Notes: a model not told the origin generated them from the letters alone. DNA of 5,786 nt from CAZRZN01 sp964604565 (GCA_964604565.1 CAZRZN010000266.1:1-5786), one strand, 5' to 3'; numbered from the stretch's first letter, positions 1 to 5,473 are shown. Numbers and translations: made by a program.

Positions 1-824
1 AACCTTGCAAGCTGCGCACCGTCTACGGTCACTATTCTAGAACCCAAGTCTCTAACTGTTTGAATAGCGGACGGTGAGAAGCTAGAAGTTGTGACGAAAA
101 CCCCTTTAGTTGCTTTGGCTACGTTCAACGCTCCAAAGAAATCACGAATTTCACCAGAACCAACTGTGCTTTTGGCTCCATAGCGTTTCGCTTGAAGAAA
201 AATCTGATCTAATCCAAGCGAGTCTTGGTCAATTACTCCGTCCACACCATTATCGCCAGATTGTCCCAGCCTGCGCCCCGCATTCTCAACAGAGCCCCCG
301 TAACCCATGGCTACAAAGAGATCTACTATGAGCGCCTCGAAAAACTTAGGTGAGGCTTGCCGAACGGCTTCAAGCAGGTTAGCGCCAAGGGTTTCCTGAA
401 GCTTCTGATGGGCGCTTAGAAGATCTTCATCAGGTGTGTGGCCTACATCTGTTTCAGAGATTACGGCGGTTTCTTCGCTGTCGTTTTTCTTCGACTTGAA
501 CTCTTGGAACGCATCAAATTGAGCGAGATATGTGTTGTCGATCCGTGTCGACTCTTCTTTTAGCGCGTTCTTGCCGTTTTCGGTTATTTCAAACCAGCCT
601 CGTTTTACTGAGCGAACAAGTCCGGCTTGCTTCAAATAGGACTTTGCCCAATGGGTTCGGTTCGCGATTGTGGTTTGTTTTCCACTTGGTAAAAGCTGTT
701 GCCGCTCATCGGTGGTTAGTCCGAATTTGGTTGAAACCTCATCCACGACATCTGAAATTTTTCTAGGTTCGTTTATGACCGATTCTAGAACGGGACGCAT
801 CAGAGATTGATAGTCAGGAATCAT
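1..824 (-). CDS. mrr: Mrr-family type IV restriction endonuclease (3' end cut by window)
   Basis: Reading the minus strand from the ATG at 824-822 gives 274 codons with no stop, and the frame is still open at the left edge. E. coli Mrr is about 304 residues, so roughly 30 C-terminal residues are missing. The start MIPDYQSLMRPVL lines up, from memory, with the E. coli Mrr start, which supports this ATG although no clear Shine-Dalgarno precedes it. Residues ~1-95 look like the Mrr N-terminal winged-helix DNA-recognition domain. Residues ~155-274 are the PD-(D/E)xK-type Mrr catalytic domain: FFEALIVDLF (Glu163), GYGG, SGDNGVDGVID (Asp191, Asp195) and FLQAKRYG (Gln211-Lys213). All expected catalytic positions are present. 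The family cuts DNA carrying foreign methylation, so the inferred role is defence against modified incoming DNA. No partner methylase is visible and Mrr needs none. GC content of about 47% and relaxed codon use, unlike its neighbours, suggest horizontal acquisition. Confidence 0.93.
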   Translation of the reverse strand, partial: MIPDYQSLMRPVLESVINEPRKISDVVDEVSTKFGLTTDERQQLLPSGKQTTIANRTHWAKSYLKQAGLVRSVKRGWFEITENGKNALKEESTRIDNTYLAQFDAFQEFKSKKNDSEETAVISETDVGHTPDEDLLSAHQKLQETLGANLLEAVRQASPKFFEALIVDLFVAMGYGGSVENAGRRLGQSGDNGVDGVIDQDSLGLDQIFLQAKRYGAKSTVGSGEIRDFFGALNVAKATKGVFVTTSSFSPSAIQTVRDLGSRIVTVDGAQLAR

Positions 825-853
825 AAGCGCATCGGGCAATAAGTATGTTTCAT
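821..853 (-). other. 10-codon mini-ORF bridging pyrG and mrr
   Basis: On the minus strand an ATG at 853-851 shares one base with the pyrG stop (TGATG). It opens a frame encoding MKHTYCPMRL that ends in TGA at 823-821, and that stop overlaps the mrr start as ATGA. AGG in the last codons of pyrG lies 8 nt before this ATG. The tiling could let ribosomes leaving pyrG reach the mrr start, which has no good ribosome binding site of its own. This may be chance in a 28-nt gap, and I do not claim a functional peptide. Confidence 0.3.
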
Positions 854-2496
854 CAAACCAACCTGCTCACCTCTTTCGCCGCCCGCACAAAATCGCGGAA
901 AAGCGGATGCGGGTCGAAGGGTTTCGATTTCAGCTCCGGGTGGAATTGCACGCCGACGAACCACGGGTGGTCCGGCCATTCGACGATCTCCGGCAGGCGG
1001 CCGTCCGGGGACATGCCGGAAAAGCGCAGGCCCGCTTCCTCAAGCTGATCGCGGTATTTGATGTCCACCTCGTAGCGGTGGCGGTGGCGTTCGTCGATCG
1101 CCAGCGCGCCGTAGATCCCGGCCACCCTTGAACCTTCGGACAGCACGGCGTCATAGGCGCCAAGGCGCATCGTGCCGCCCTTGGCGTCGTCCGGGCGGCG
1201 GTTCACCCGCGTATTGCCCTGCACCCATTCCTTGAGGTGATAGACCACCGGCTCAAAGCGTTTCTCACCGGCCTCATGGTCGAATTCCTCCGACCCGGCC
1301 TTGGCGACGCCGGCGACGTTGCGCGCGGCCTCGATCACCGCCATCTGCATGCCCAGACAGATGCCGAGGTAGGGGACATTGTGTTCGCGGGCGAATTGCG
1401 CGGCCTTGATCTTGCCCTCTGTGCCGCGTTCGCCGAAGCCGCCGGGCACGAGGATCGCATCGAATTCCTCAAGGTAGGGGGCGGGATCCTCGCGTTCGAA
1501 CAATTCGGCATCGACCCAGCTGACCTTGACCTTGACCCGGTTGGCCATGCCGCCGTGGGTCAGCGCCTCTGCGATGGATTTGTAGGCATCCTCAAGCTGG
1601 GTGTATTTGCCGACGATGGCCACCCGCACCTCGCCCTCGGGGTTGTAGATGCGGTCGCTCACATCCTCCCATTTGGTGAGGTTGGGCTTGGGCGCCGGGG
1701 TGATCTGGAAGGCGTCCAGCACGGCCTGATCCATGCCTTCGCGGTGATAGGCCAGCGGGGCCTCGTAGATCGATTTGAGATCCTGCGCGGCGATGACCGC
1801 ATCGGGGCGGACGTTGCAGAAGAGCGCCAGCTTTTCGCGTTCCTTCTGGGGAATCGGCCCTTCGGAGCGGCAGACGAGGATGTCGGGCGCGATGCCGATG
1901 CTGCGCAATTCCTTGACGGAGTGCTGGGTCGGCTTGGTCTTGAGTTCGCCGGAGGCCTTGATGAAGGGCAGGAGGGTCAGATGCATGAAGATGCACTGCC
2001 CGCGCGGCTTGTCCTGACTGAACTGGCGGATCGCCTCGAAAAACGGCAGCCCCTCGATGTCGCCGACGGTGCCGCCGATCTCGCAGAGCATGAAATCGAC
2101 CTCATCCTCGCCGATGCGGATGAAGTCCTTTATCTCGTCGGTGACATGGGGGATCACCTGAATGGTCTTGCCGAGGTAGTCGCCGCGGCGCTCCTTTTCC
2201 AGCACGTTCATGTAGATGCGCCCGGAGGAGACGCTGTCGGTGCGGCGCGCGGGCACGCCGGTGAAGCGTTCGTAATGGCCGAGGTCCAGATCCGTCTCCG
2301 CCCCGTCGTCGGTCACGAAGACCTCGCCATGCTCGAAGGGCGACATGGTGCCCGGATCGACGTTGAGATAGGGGTCCAGCTTGCGCAGCCGGACGGAAAA
2401 GCCGCGGGCCTGCAAAAGCGCCCCGAGCGCGGCGGAGGCAAGCCCCTTGCCCAGGGAAGAGACCACACCGCCGGTGATGAAGATAAAGCGTGCCAT
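853..2496 (-). CDS. pyrG: CTP synthase (glutamine-hydrolysing)
   Basis: This 547-residue cytosolic enzyme makes CTP from UTP, ATP and glutamine, the last step of de novo pyrimidine nucleotide synthesis. The N-terminal synthase domain (about 1-267) starts MARFIFITGG and carries the P-loop-like GGVVSSLGKG (Lys17) and the CEIGGTVGDIEG segment. The C-terminal class I glutamine amidotransferase domain (about 290-540) has the nucleophile in LGICLGMQ (Cys380) and the rest of the triad in VQFHPE (His519, Glu521). The length is normal for the family. I chose the ATG at 2496-2494 because MARFIFITGG is the conserved start; an in-frame extension back to 2544 adds 16 residues unlike the family. No strong Shine-Dalgarno is visible, only a G-rich stretch before the ATG. 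Transcription probably starts in the 2497-2707 spacer. No terminator fits between its stop and mrr, so read-through into mrr is likely. Confidence 0.98.
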   Translation of the reverse strand: MARFIFITGGVVSSLGKGLASAALGALLQARGFSVRLRKLDPYLNVDPGTMSPFEHGEVFVTDDGAETDLDLGHYERFTGVPARRTDSVSSGRIYMNVLEKERRGDYLGKTIQVIPHVTDEIKDFIRIGEDEVDFMLCEIGGTVGDIEGLPFFEAIRQFSQDKPRGQCIFMHLTLLPFIKASGELKTKPTQHSVKELRSIGIAPDILVCRSEGPIPQKEREKLALFCNVRPDAVIAAQDLKSIYEAPLAYHREGMDQAVLDAFQITPAPKPNLTKWEDVSDRIYNPEGEVRVAIVGKYTQLEDAYKSIAEALTHGGMANRVKVKVSWVDAELFEREDPAPYLEEFDAILVPGGFGERGTEGKIKAAQFAREHNVPYLGICLGMQMAVIEAARNVAGVAKAGSEEFDHEAGEKRFEPVVYHLKEWVQGNTRVNRRPDDAKGGTMRLGAYDAVLSEGSRVAGIYGALAIDERHRHRYEVDIKYRDQLEEAGLRFSGMSPDGRLPEIVEWPDHPWFVGVQFHPELKSKPFDPHPLFRDFVRAAKEVSRLV

Positions 2497-2580
2497 GTGG
2501 CCAACCCCGTGGTTTTGTCTGTGTTTACAGCGCGTTGAAGTCACCAGTGGGAGGACCCGGCGGTGCTTTCATGCTCTCCC

Positions 2581-2598
2581 ATCGCTCCGAGGGGCGAT
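2581..2598. repeat. Inverted repeat in the pyrG leader region
   Basis: The 18-nt ATCGCTCCGAGGGGCGAT folds into a 7-bp stem (one T-G pair) with a 4-nt loop. It lies about 85 nt before pyrG on the minus strand and has no following T-run, so it is not a standard terminator. An adjacent pair, TGGGAG at 2548-2553 and CTCCCA at 2576-2581, could form a competing stem by sharing base 2581. It may be a structured 5' leader; its role is unknown. Confidence 0.35.
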
Positions 2599-2615
2599 AG
2601 CATCACGGGAGTTGA

Positions 2616-2644
2616 CGCATAGAGGATTCGAAAACAATTGTCCA
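2616..2644 (-). promoter_or_regulatory. Possible sigma70-type promoter for pyrG
   Basis: On the minus strand TGGACA (2644-2639) and TATGCG (2621-2616) are 17 nt apart. The -35 matches consensus at five of six positions, the -10 only at three. It lies directly after the secG terminator-like hairpin and about 120 nt before the pyrG ATG, where a pyrG promoter would be expected. The weak -10 keeps confidence low. Confidence 0.3.
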
Positions 2645-2673
2645 GCCAACCGCAAGATGCTGTTGCGGTTGGC
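2645..2673 (-). terminator. Probable secG transcription terminator hairpin
   Basis: A perfect 11-bp stem (GCCAACCGCAA at 2645-2655 pairing with TTGCGGTTGGC at 2663-2673) encloses a 7-nt loop. It begins 34 nt past the secG stop on the minus strand. Downstream on that strand the sequence reads TGGACAATTGTTTT, so the T-run is displaced about 10 nt from the stem and is imperfect. The position fits termination of secG, although efficiency cannot be judged by eye. Confidence 0.55.
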
Positions 2674-2707
2674 GGTGCTGATGCAAATTCTTGTGGTCCG
2701 CCGGGGA

Positions 2708-3088
2708 TCAGTCCGCGCGGGGCACCAGAGGCGCGTCGCCTTCGACACCCTCGGCGGAGGGCGGCGGGATCAGCGAGTCGGTGTCGATGTCCCCGATGCC
2801 GCCGGGTGCCGCCGGTTCGGACGCGGGCGCGTCGTTGCCGATGCGGTCGAGGATCGAACTGCCGGAGGCGTTCTGCGCGGCGAAGATCGTCAGCGTGATC
2901 GACGTGCAGATGAAGGCCACCGCAAGGATCCATGTCAGCTTGCCGAGCGCGGAGAGGGGGGTTCGCTGGCTCATGGCGCCGCCACCGCCGCCGATCCCGA
3001 GGCCGCCACCTTCGCTGCGCTGCAACAGGACGACACCGATCAGGCCGAGGGCCAGAAGAAGATGGACGATGAGGATGACGTTTTCCAT
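2708..3088 (-). CDS. secG: Preprotein translocase subunit SecG
   Basis: A 126-residue inner-membrane protein, the auxiliary subunit of the SecYEG channel that supports SecA-driven export. The start MENVILIVHLLLALGLIGVVLLQ is the first membrane helix (~3-23). The conserved cytoplasmic loop QRSEGGGLGIGGGGGAMSQR (23-42) follows, then a second helix (~50-70, LTWILAVAFICTSITLTIF). Residues ~75-126 form an acidic, Pro/Ala-rich tail ending LVPRAD, which is common in alphaproteobacterial SecG. The ATG at 3088-3086 is chosen because it begins the first helix. The frame stays open far upstream, but only as antisense of the nitrile hydratase alpha gene. AAAGG lies about 11 nt before the ATG, a weak ribosome site. 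It probably has its own promoter in the divergent spacer and its own terminator before pyrG. Confidence 0.95.
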   Translation of the reverse strand: MENVILIVHLLLALGLIGVVLLQRSEGGGLGIGGGGGAMSQRTPLSALGKLTWILAVAFICTSITLTIFAAQNASGSSILDRIGNDAPASEPAAPGGIGDIDTDSLIPPPSAEGVEGDAPLVPRAD

Positions 3089-3120
3089 GGGGCATGCGCC
3101 TTTGGTTCGCGGTTTCGGGT

Positions 3121-3149
3121 CATGTAGGCGAAGCGGCCCGGGGGTGCAA
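3121..3149 (-). promoter_or_regulatory. Possible secG promoter
   Basis: On the minus strand TTGCAC (3149-3144) and TACATG (3126-3121) are separated by 17 nt, ending 32 nt before the secG ATG. Each box matches consensus only in its core (TTG; TA-A). Spacing, location and a GC-rich spacer are reasonable for an alphaproteobacterial housekeeping promoter. Confidence 0.35.
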
Positions 3150-3159
3150 GCGACGAAAG

Positions 3160-3178
3160 CCCGCAGAGCGTCTGCGGG
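3160..3178 (-). terminator. Terminator-like hairpin between secG and the nitrile hydratase operon
   Basis: CCCGCAGA (3160-3167) and TCTGCGGG (3171-3178) form a perfect 8-bp stem with a 3-nt GCG loop. On the minus strand it is followed by CTTTCGTCGCTT, a weak pyrimidine tract, so it would best stop transcripts coming leftward through the operon toward secG. No minus-strand gene ends here, leaving the hairpin without an obvious client. As dyad symmetry between two divergent genes it could instead be an operator. Confidence 0.4.
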
Positions 3179-3217
3179 GTGCTTGCCTTGGTCGACGGTG
3201 GGCGGCATTGTGCCCCC

Positions 3218-3838
3218 ATGCCTCATGACATGCACGACGATGCCCCGCCTCACAGCCTGTTGCCCCCGGATCCCGCGCTGCGGGTCAAGGCGCTTGAAAC
3301 GCTGTTGATCCGGAAGGGGCTGGTTGCGCCGGAGGCGCTGGACGAAATCCTGGAGACCTATACGCATCGGATCGGTCCCAAGAACGGCGCGGCAGTGGTG
3401 GCCCGGGCGTGGAGCGATCCGGATTTTCACGCAAGGTTGATGGCGGATGGCACGGCGGCCGTTGGGGAGATGGGTTTTCTCGGGCGGCAGGGCGAACATG
3501 TGGTGGCGGTCCAGAACACCCCCGAAGAGCATAACCTCGTGGTCTGCACACTGTGTTCCTGCTATCCATGGCCGCTTTTGGGGGTGCCGCCGACCTGGTA
3601 TAAATCGGATGCCTACCGGGCGCGGGCGGTGCGCAGCCCCCGCGCCGTTCTGGCGGAGTTCGGTGTCACCCTGCCCGAGGGGCAAAAGGTGACGGTGCGC
3701 GATTCCACGGCGGAGGTCCGCTATCTGGTGGTGCCGATGCGGCCCGAAGGCAGCGAGGGGCTGTCCGAGGCGGCGCTTGCCGGTCTGGTCAGCCGCGACT
3801 CGATGATCGGTACGGCGCTTGCGAGGGCGCCCGCATGA
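3218..3838 (+). CDS. nthA: Nitrile hydratase alpha subunit, cobalt type
   Basis: A 206-residue metal-binding subunit of nitrile hydratase, which hydrates nitriles to amides in the cytoplasm as an alpha-beta heterodimer or multimer. The family core is complete: LRVKALETLLIRKGL, YTHRIGPKNGAAVVARAW, DGTAAVGEMGF, NTPEEHNLVVCTLCSCYPWP, PPTWYKS, RDSTAEVRYLVVP, and the end LVSRDSMIG. The metal site is Cys110-Thr-Leu-Cys113-Ser-Cys115. CTLCSC with Thr is the cobalt-type signature (iron enzymes have CSLCSC), and two of these cysteines are normally oxidised in the mature protein. The His/Asp-rich start MPHDMHDD is typical, so the ATG at 3218 is preferred over the in-frame GTG at 3179 or Met at 3230. 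No convincing Shine-Dalgarno precedes it. It is first in a three-gene operon and its stop overlaps the beta start. The substrate cannot be read from sequence. Confidence 0.96.
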   Translation: MPHDMHDDAPPHSLLPPDPALRVKALETLLIRKGLVAPEALDEILETYTHRIGPKNGAAVVARAWSDPDFHARLMADGTAAVGEMGFLGRQGEHVVAVQNTPEEHNLVVCTLCSCYPWPLLGVPPTWYKSDAYRARAVRSPRAVLAEFGVTLPEGQKVTVRDSTAEVRYLVVPMRPEGSEGLSEAALAGLVSRDSMIGTALARAPA

Positions 3839-4509
3839 GCCGCCTGCATGACATGGGGGGCCGTCTGGGCGACGGTCCGGTGGTGCCCGAGGCCGAGGAT
3901 GCGCCGATCTTCGTCAAGGATTGGCACGCGCGCGCCCTTGCGGTCACGCTGGCGGGCGGGGCGCTGGGCGCTTGGCCGATCGACAAGGCGCGGCATGCCC
4001 GGGAAAGCCTGCCGCCTTCGGACTACATGCGGTTCTCCTATTACGAGAAATGGATCGCGGCGCTTGCGGATCTGCTCGTGGCACGGGGGCTTGTCTCGCG
4101 CGCCGAACTGGCGGGGCAGGAGTCGCCCAAGGCGCGCGAGGGCGCGGCCCCTCTGAAGGCCGCGACCGTGGCAGAGGCCCTGTCGCGCGGCAGTCCCGCC
4201 CTGCGCGATGGTGCCGCGCCGCGATTTGCGATCGGGGAGACGGTGCGCACCCGCAGACCCGCGCGCAACGTGCTGGTGTCGGGCGGACATACCCGGCTGC
4301 CGGGATATGCCGCCGGCCTGACAGGACGGATCGAACGGGTGCACGGCGCCCATGTGCTGCCGGATGCGGTGGCGCATGACCTCGGCGAGCGACCGGAGCC
4401 GCTGTATACGGTGGTTTTCTCCGCCCGGGAGATATGGGGCGCGGCGGAACATCCCGACGACCGCGTCAGTTGCGAGCTTTGGGAAAGCTATCTGGAGCCG
4501 GTCGCGTGA
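3835..4509 (+). CDS. nthB: Nitrile hydratase beta subunit
   Basis: A 224-residue subunit that completes the active site and dimer of nitrile hydratase. The N-terminus LHDMGGRLGDGPV and the helical half (about 25-95, with FVKDWHARALAVTLAGGALGAW and SYYEKWIAALADLLVARGL) are characteristic. RHARESLPPSDYM contains Arg53 and Arg56; Arg56 sits at the position known in the family to bond the oxidised cysteines. The C-terminal SH3-like barrel (about 130-224) has FAIGETVRTR, HTRLPGYAAGLTGRIERVHGAHVLPD and LYTVVFSAREIWG, and ends CELWESYLEP. The ATG overlaps the alpha stop as ATGA, with GAGGG seven bases upstream inside the alpha gene, indicating coupled translation. Composition matches its neighbours, and no key residue appears to be missing. 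Confidence 0.96.
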   Translation: MSRLHDMGGRLGDGPVVPEAEDAPIFVKDWHARALAVTLAGGALGAWPIDKARHARESLPPSDYMRFSYYEKWIAALADLLVARGLVSRAELAGQESPKAREGAAPLKAATVAEALSRGSPALRDGAAPRFAIGETVRTRRPARNVLVSGGHTRLPGYAAGLTGRIERVHGAHVLPDAVAHDLGERPEPLYTVVFSAREIWGAAEHPDDRVSCELWESYLEPVA

Positions 4510-4817
4510 CACCGCGCGAGCCGGTCTTTGAAGCGCCTTGGCATGCGGAGGCCTTTGCGCTGGCGGTGTCGCTGGAGGCGGCGGGCTGTTTTTCCTGGTC
4601 CGAATGGACAGCGGTGTTTTCCGAGGTTCTCGCAGACCACGGGCAGGACCGGGATCTGGATGGCGGCGACGACTATTTCCTGGCCTGGATCTCGGCGCTG
4701 GAGCGGATCTGCGCGGCCAAGGGGCTGGCCGGGGCAGCGGCCCTGTCCGGTTTGAAGGCCGAATGGGAGGCGGCCTATCTGTCGACGCCGCATGGCGCGC
4801 CGGTCAGGCTTGGATGA
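4506..4817 (+). CDS. Nitrile hydratase accessory/activator protein (P14K-like)
   Basis: A 103-residue homologue of the small proteins encoded beside cobalt nitrile hydratases. In studied systems such a protein forms a complex with the alpha subunit, helps cobalt insertion and cysteine oxidation, then exchanges for beta (self-subunit swapping). Its core is visibly related to the N-terminal half of the neighbouring beta subunit: APWHAEAFALAVSLEAAGCFSW against DWHARALAVTLAGGALGAW, and DDYFLAWISALERICAAKGL against SYYEKWIAALADLLVARGL. The typical end TPHGAPVRL is present, so the gene is intact though short for the family. The GTG at 4506 overlaps the beta stop (GTGA) with GGAG eight bases upstream. 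The in-frame start at 4434 lies inside the beta gene and is rejected. The function assignment rests on similarity and operon position. Confidence 0.9.
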   Translation: MTPREPVFEAPWHAEAFALAVSLEAAGCFSWSEWTAVFSEVLADHGQDRDLDGGDDYFLAWISALERICAAKGLAGAAALSGLKAEWEAAYLSTPHGAPVRLG

Positions 4818-4834
4818 GGACCTTGGATGAGGAC
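4809..4834 (+). repeat. Perfect 13-bp tandem duplication at the end of the accessory gene
   Basis: CTTGGATGAGGAC occurs at 4809-4821 and again at 4822-4834 without a spacer. The first copy contains the last codons and the TGA stop of the accessory gene, so the protein is the same with one or two copies. It looks like a small slippage duplication. Confidence 0.85.
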
Positions 4835-4941
4835 GGCGGGACGACGCTCGCGCTGACGCGCATCGCCCCGCCCACCGTCCCTTGACGCCGCATCGCGGCC
4901 GTGGGACCGGCGCAGGGACAGGGCGGCGGCTGCGGGCGCTG
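4818..4941. other. Convergent spacer between nitrile hydratase operon and membrane gene
   Basis: This 124-nt GC-rich spacer lies between two convergent stops. GGCGGG at 4835-4840 can pair with CCCGCC at 4867-4872 around a small GCGC-TGAC-GCGC hairpin, and GCCGC-ATC-GCGGC is at 4887-4899. Neither is followed by a T-run, so I see no canonical intrinsic terminator in either direction. Rho-dependent or bidirectional termination is possible. Confidence 0.4.
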
Positions 4942-5337
4942 TCATTCCTCGACGTCGTCCATATCGACCTGACCGCTCAGCTTGCGCCGGATGATCGACC
5001 AGCTCAGCCCGATCCCCAGAACGAGGGAGAGGGCAAAGATGCCGATCCATGTCGCCAGTTTCGGATCGCTGAGGTCGAACAGGCCGTAATCGCGCAGCAC
5101 CCAGAGAATCGCCCCCACCAGACCGAGGACCAGCAGCATCCCGAACACCCCGATGGAGCGCAGGGTCGCGCGAAAATAGATGATGTAGCCGATCAGCAGG
5201 ATGAGCCCGAACAATACCACCACCGACAGCCGGGATTCGAAATTGGCTGTGGCCCAGCTGACGAAGTTGAACGAGGTCGGGTTGTAGGTGGCGGTCAGCA
5301 GAAGGAAGGCAAACAGCCAGCGCAGAAAGAAACTCAT
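4942..5337 (-). CDS. Small four-helix membrane protein of unknown function (DUF6524-like)
   Basis: A 131-residue hydrophobic protein with four predicted membrane segments: about 3-18 (FFLRWLFAFLLLTATY), 36-55 (SVVVLFGLILLIGYIIYF), 61-82 (SIGVFGMLLVLGLVGAILWV) and 94-116 (LATWIGIFALSLVLGIGLSW). A short acidic tail ends VDMDDVEE. The NPTSFNF motif after the first segment and YFRATLRSIG between helices two and three recall, from memory, the DUF6524 family of uncharacterised proteobacterial membrane proteins. I could not check this and assign no function. The ATG at 5337-5335 has a good Shine-Dalgarno (GGAGG, six bases before it). The gene is transcribed away from purA and toward the nitrile hydratase operon. 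Confidence 0.85.
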   Translation of the reverse strand: MSFFLRWLFAFLLLTATYNPTSFNFVSWATANFESRLSVVVLFGLILLIGYIIYFRATLRSIGVFGMLLVLGLVGAILWVLRDYGLFDLSDPKLATWIGIFALSLVLGIGLSWSIIRRKLSGQVDMDDVEE

Positions 5338-5343
5338 GGGGGC

Positions 5344-5353
5344 CCTCCGGAGG
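5344..5353 (-). promoter_or_regulatory. Palindromic ribosome binding site of the membrane protein gene
   Basis: The perfect palindrome CCTCCGGAGG contains the GGAGG Shine-Dalgarno of the minus-strand gene, six bases from its ATG; GGGCCC at 5340-5345 adds a second small palindrome. The site supports the chosen start. Whether the symmetry matters for regulation is unknown. Confidence 0.6.
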
Positions 5354-5466
5354 TTTGCCGCGTTGCTGCCCGTTCGCGGCGCGCCTGTCCAGAGGCTTGA
5401 GGTGATTTTGCGGTTTCGCGGGGGCGTGGGGGCGCGTATACCCCGCGCGGGTTCGCAAATCCGGAC

Positions 5467-5473
5467 AAGGGGA
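5467..5473 (+). promoter_or_regulatory. purA ribosome binding site
   Basis: AAGGGGA lies five bases before the purA ATG and fixes that start. In the 141-nt divergent spacer (5338-5478) a TATACC at 5437-5442 is the only -10-like element on the plus strand, and it has no acceptable -35 partner. It is followed by the palindrome CCCGCGCGGG at 5442-5451. Confidence 0.6.

Noticed and set aside
110..766. Short plus-strand frames across the mrr region
   Set aside because: They lie opposite the continuous minus-strand Mrr frame, which has full family motifs, and they show no recognisable features.
1237..2538. A 433-codon open frame on the plus strand opposite pyrG
   Set aside because: It is the antisense of pyrG, kept open by high GC and strongly biased codons. 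Its product has no recognisable family features, and pyrG is certain.
2497..2544. N-terminal extension of pyrG to an upstream ATG at 2544
   Set aside because: The 16 extra residues do not resemble the family, whose conserved start is MARFIFITGG at 2496.
2611..2645. TTCGAA-containing stretch resembling a tRNA T-loop between secG and pyrG
   Set aside because: On neither strand do the flanks form a T-stem, anticodon arm or acceptor stem, so no tRNA or tRNA fragment is supported.
3089..3685. Long upstream extension of the secG frame
   Set aside because: It is antisense to the nitrile hydratase alpha gene and precedes a clear SecG first helix. SecG starts at 3088.
4538..4885. Gly-rich plus-strand frame overlapping the accessory gene
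   Set aside because: It is an out-of-frame shadow of the accessory gene, with low-complexity Gly/Arg composition and no ribosome site.
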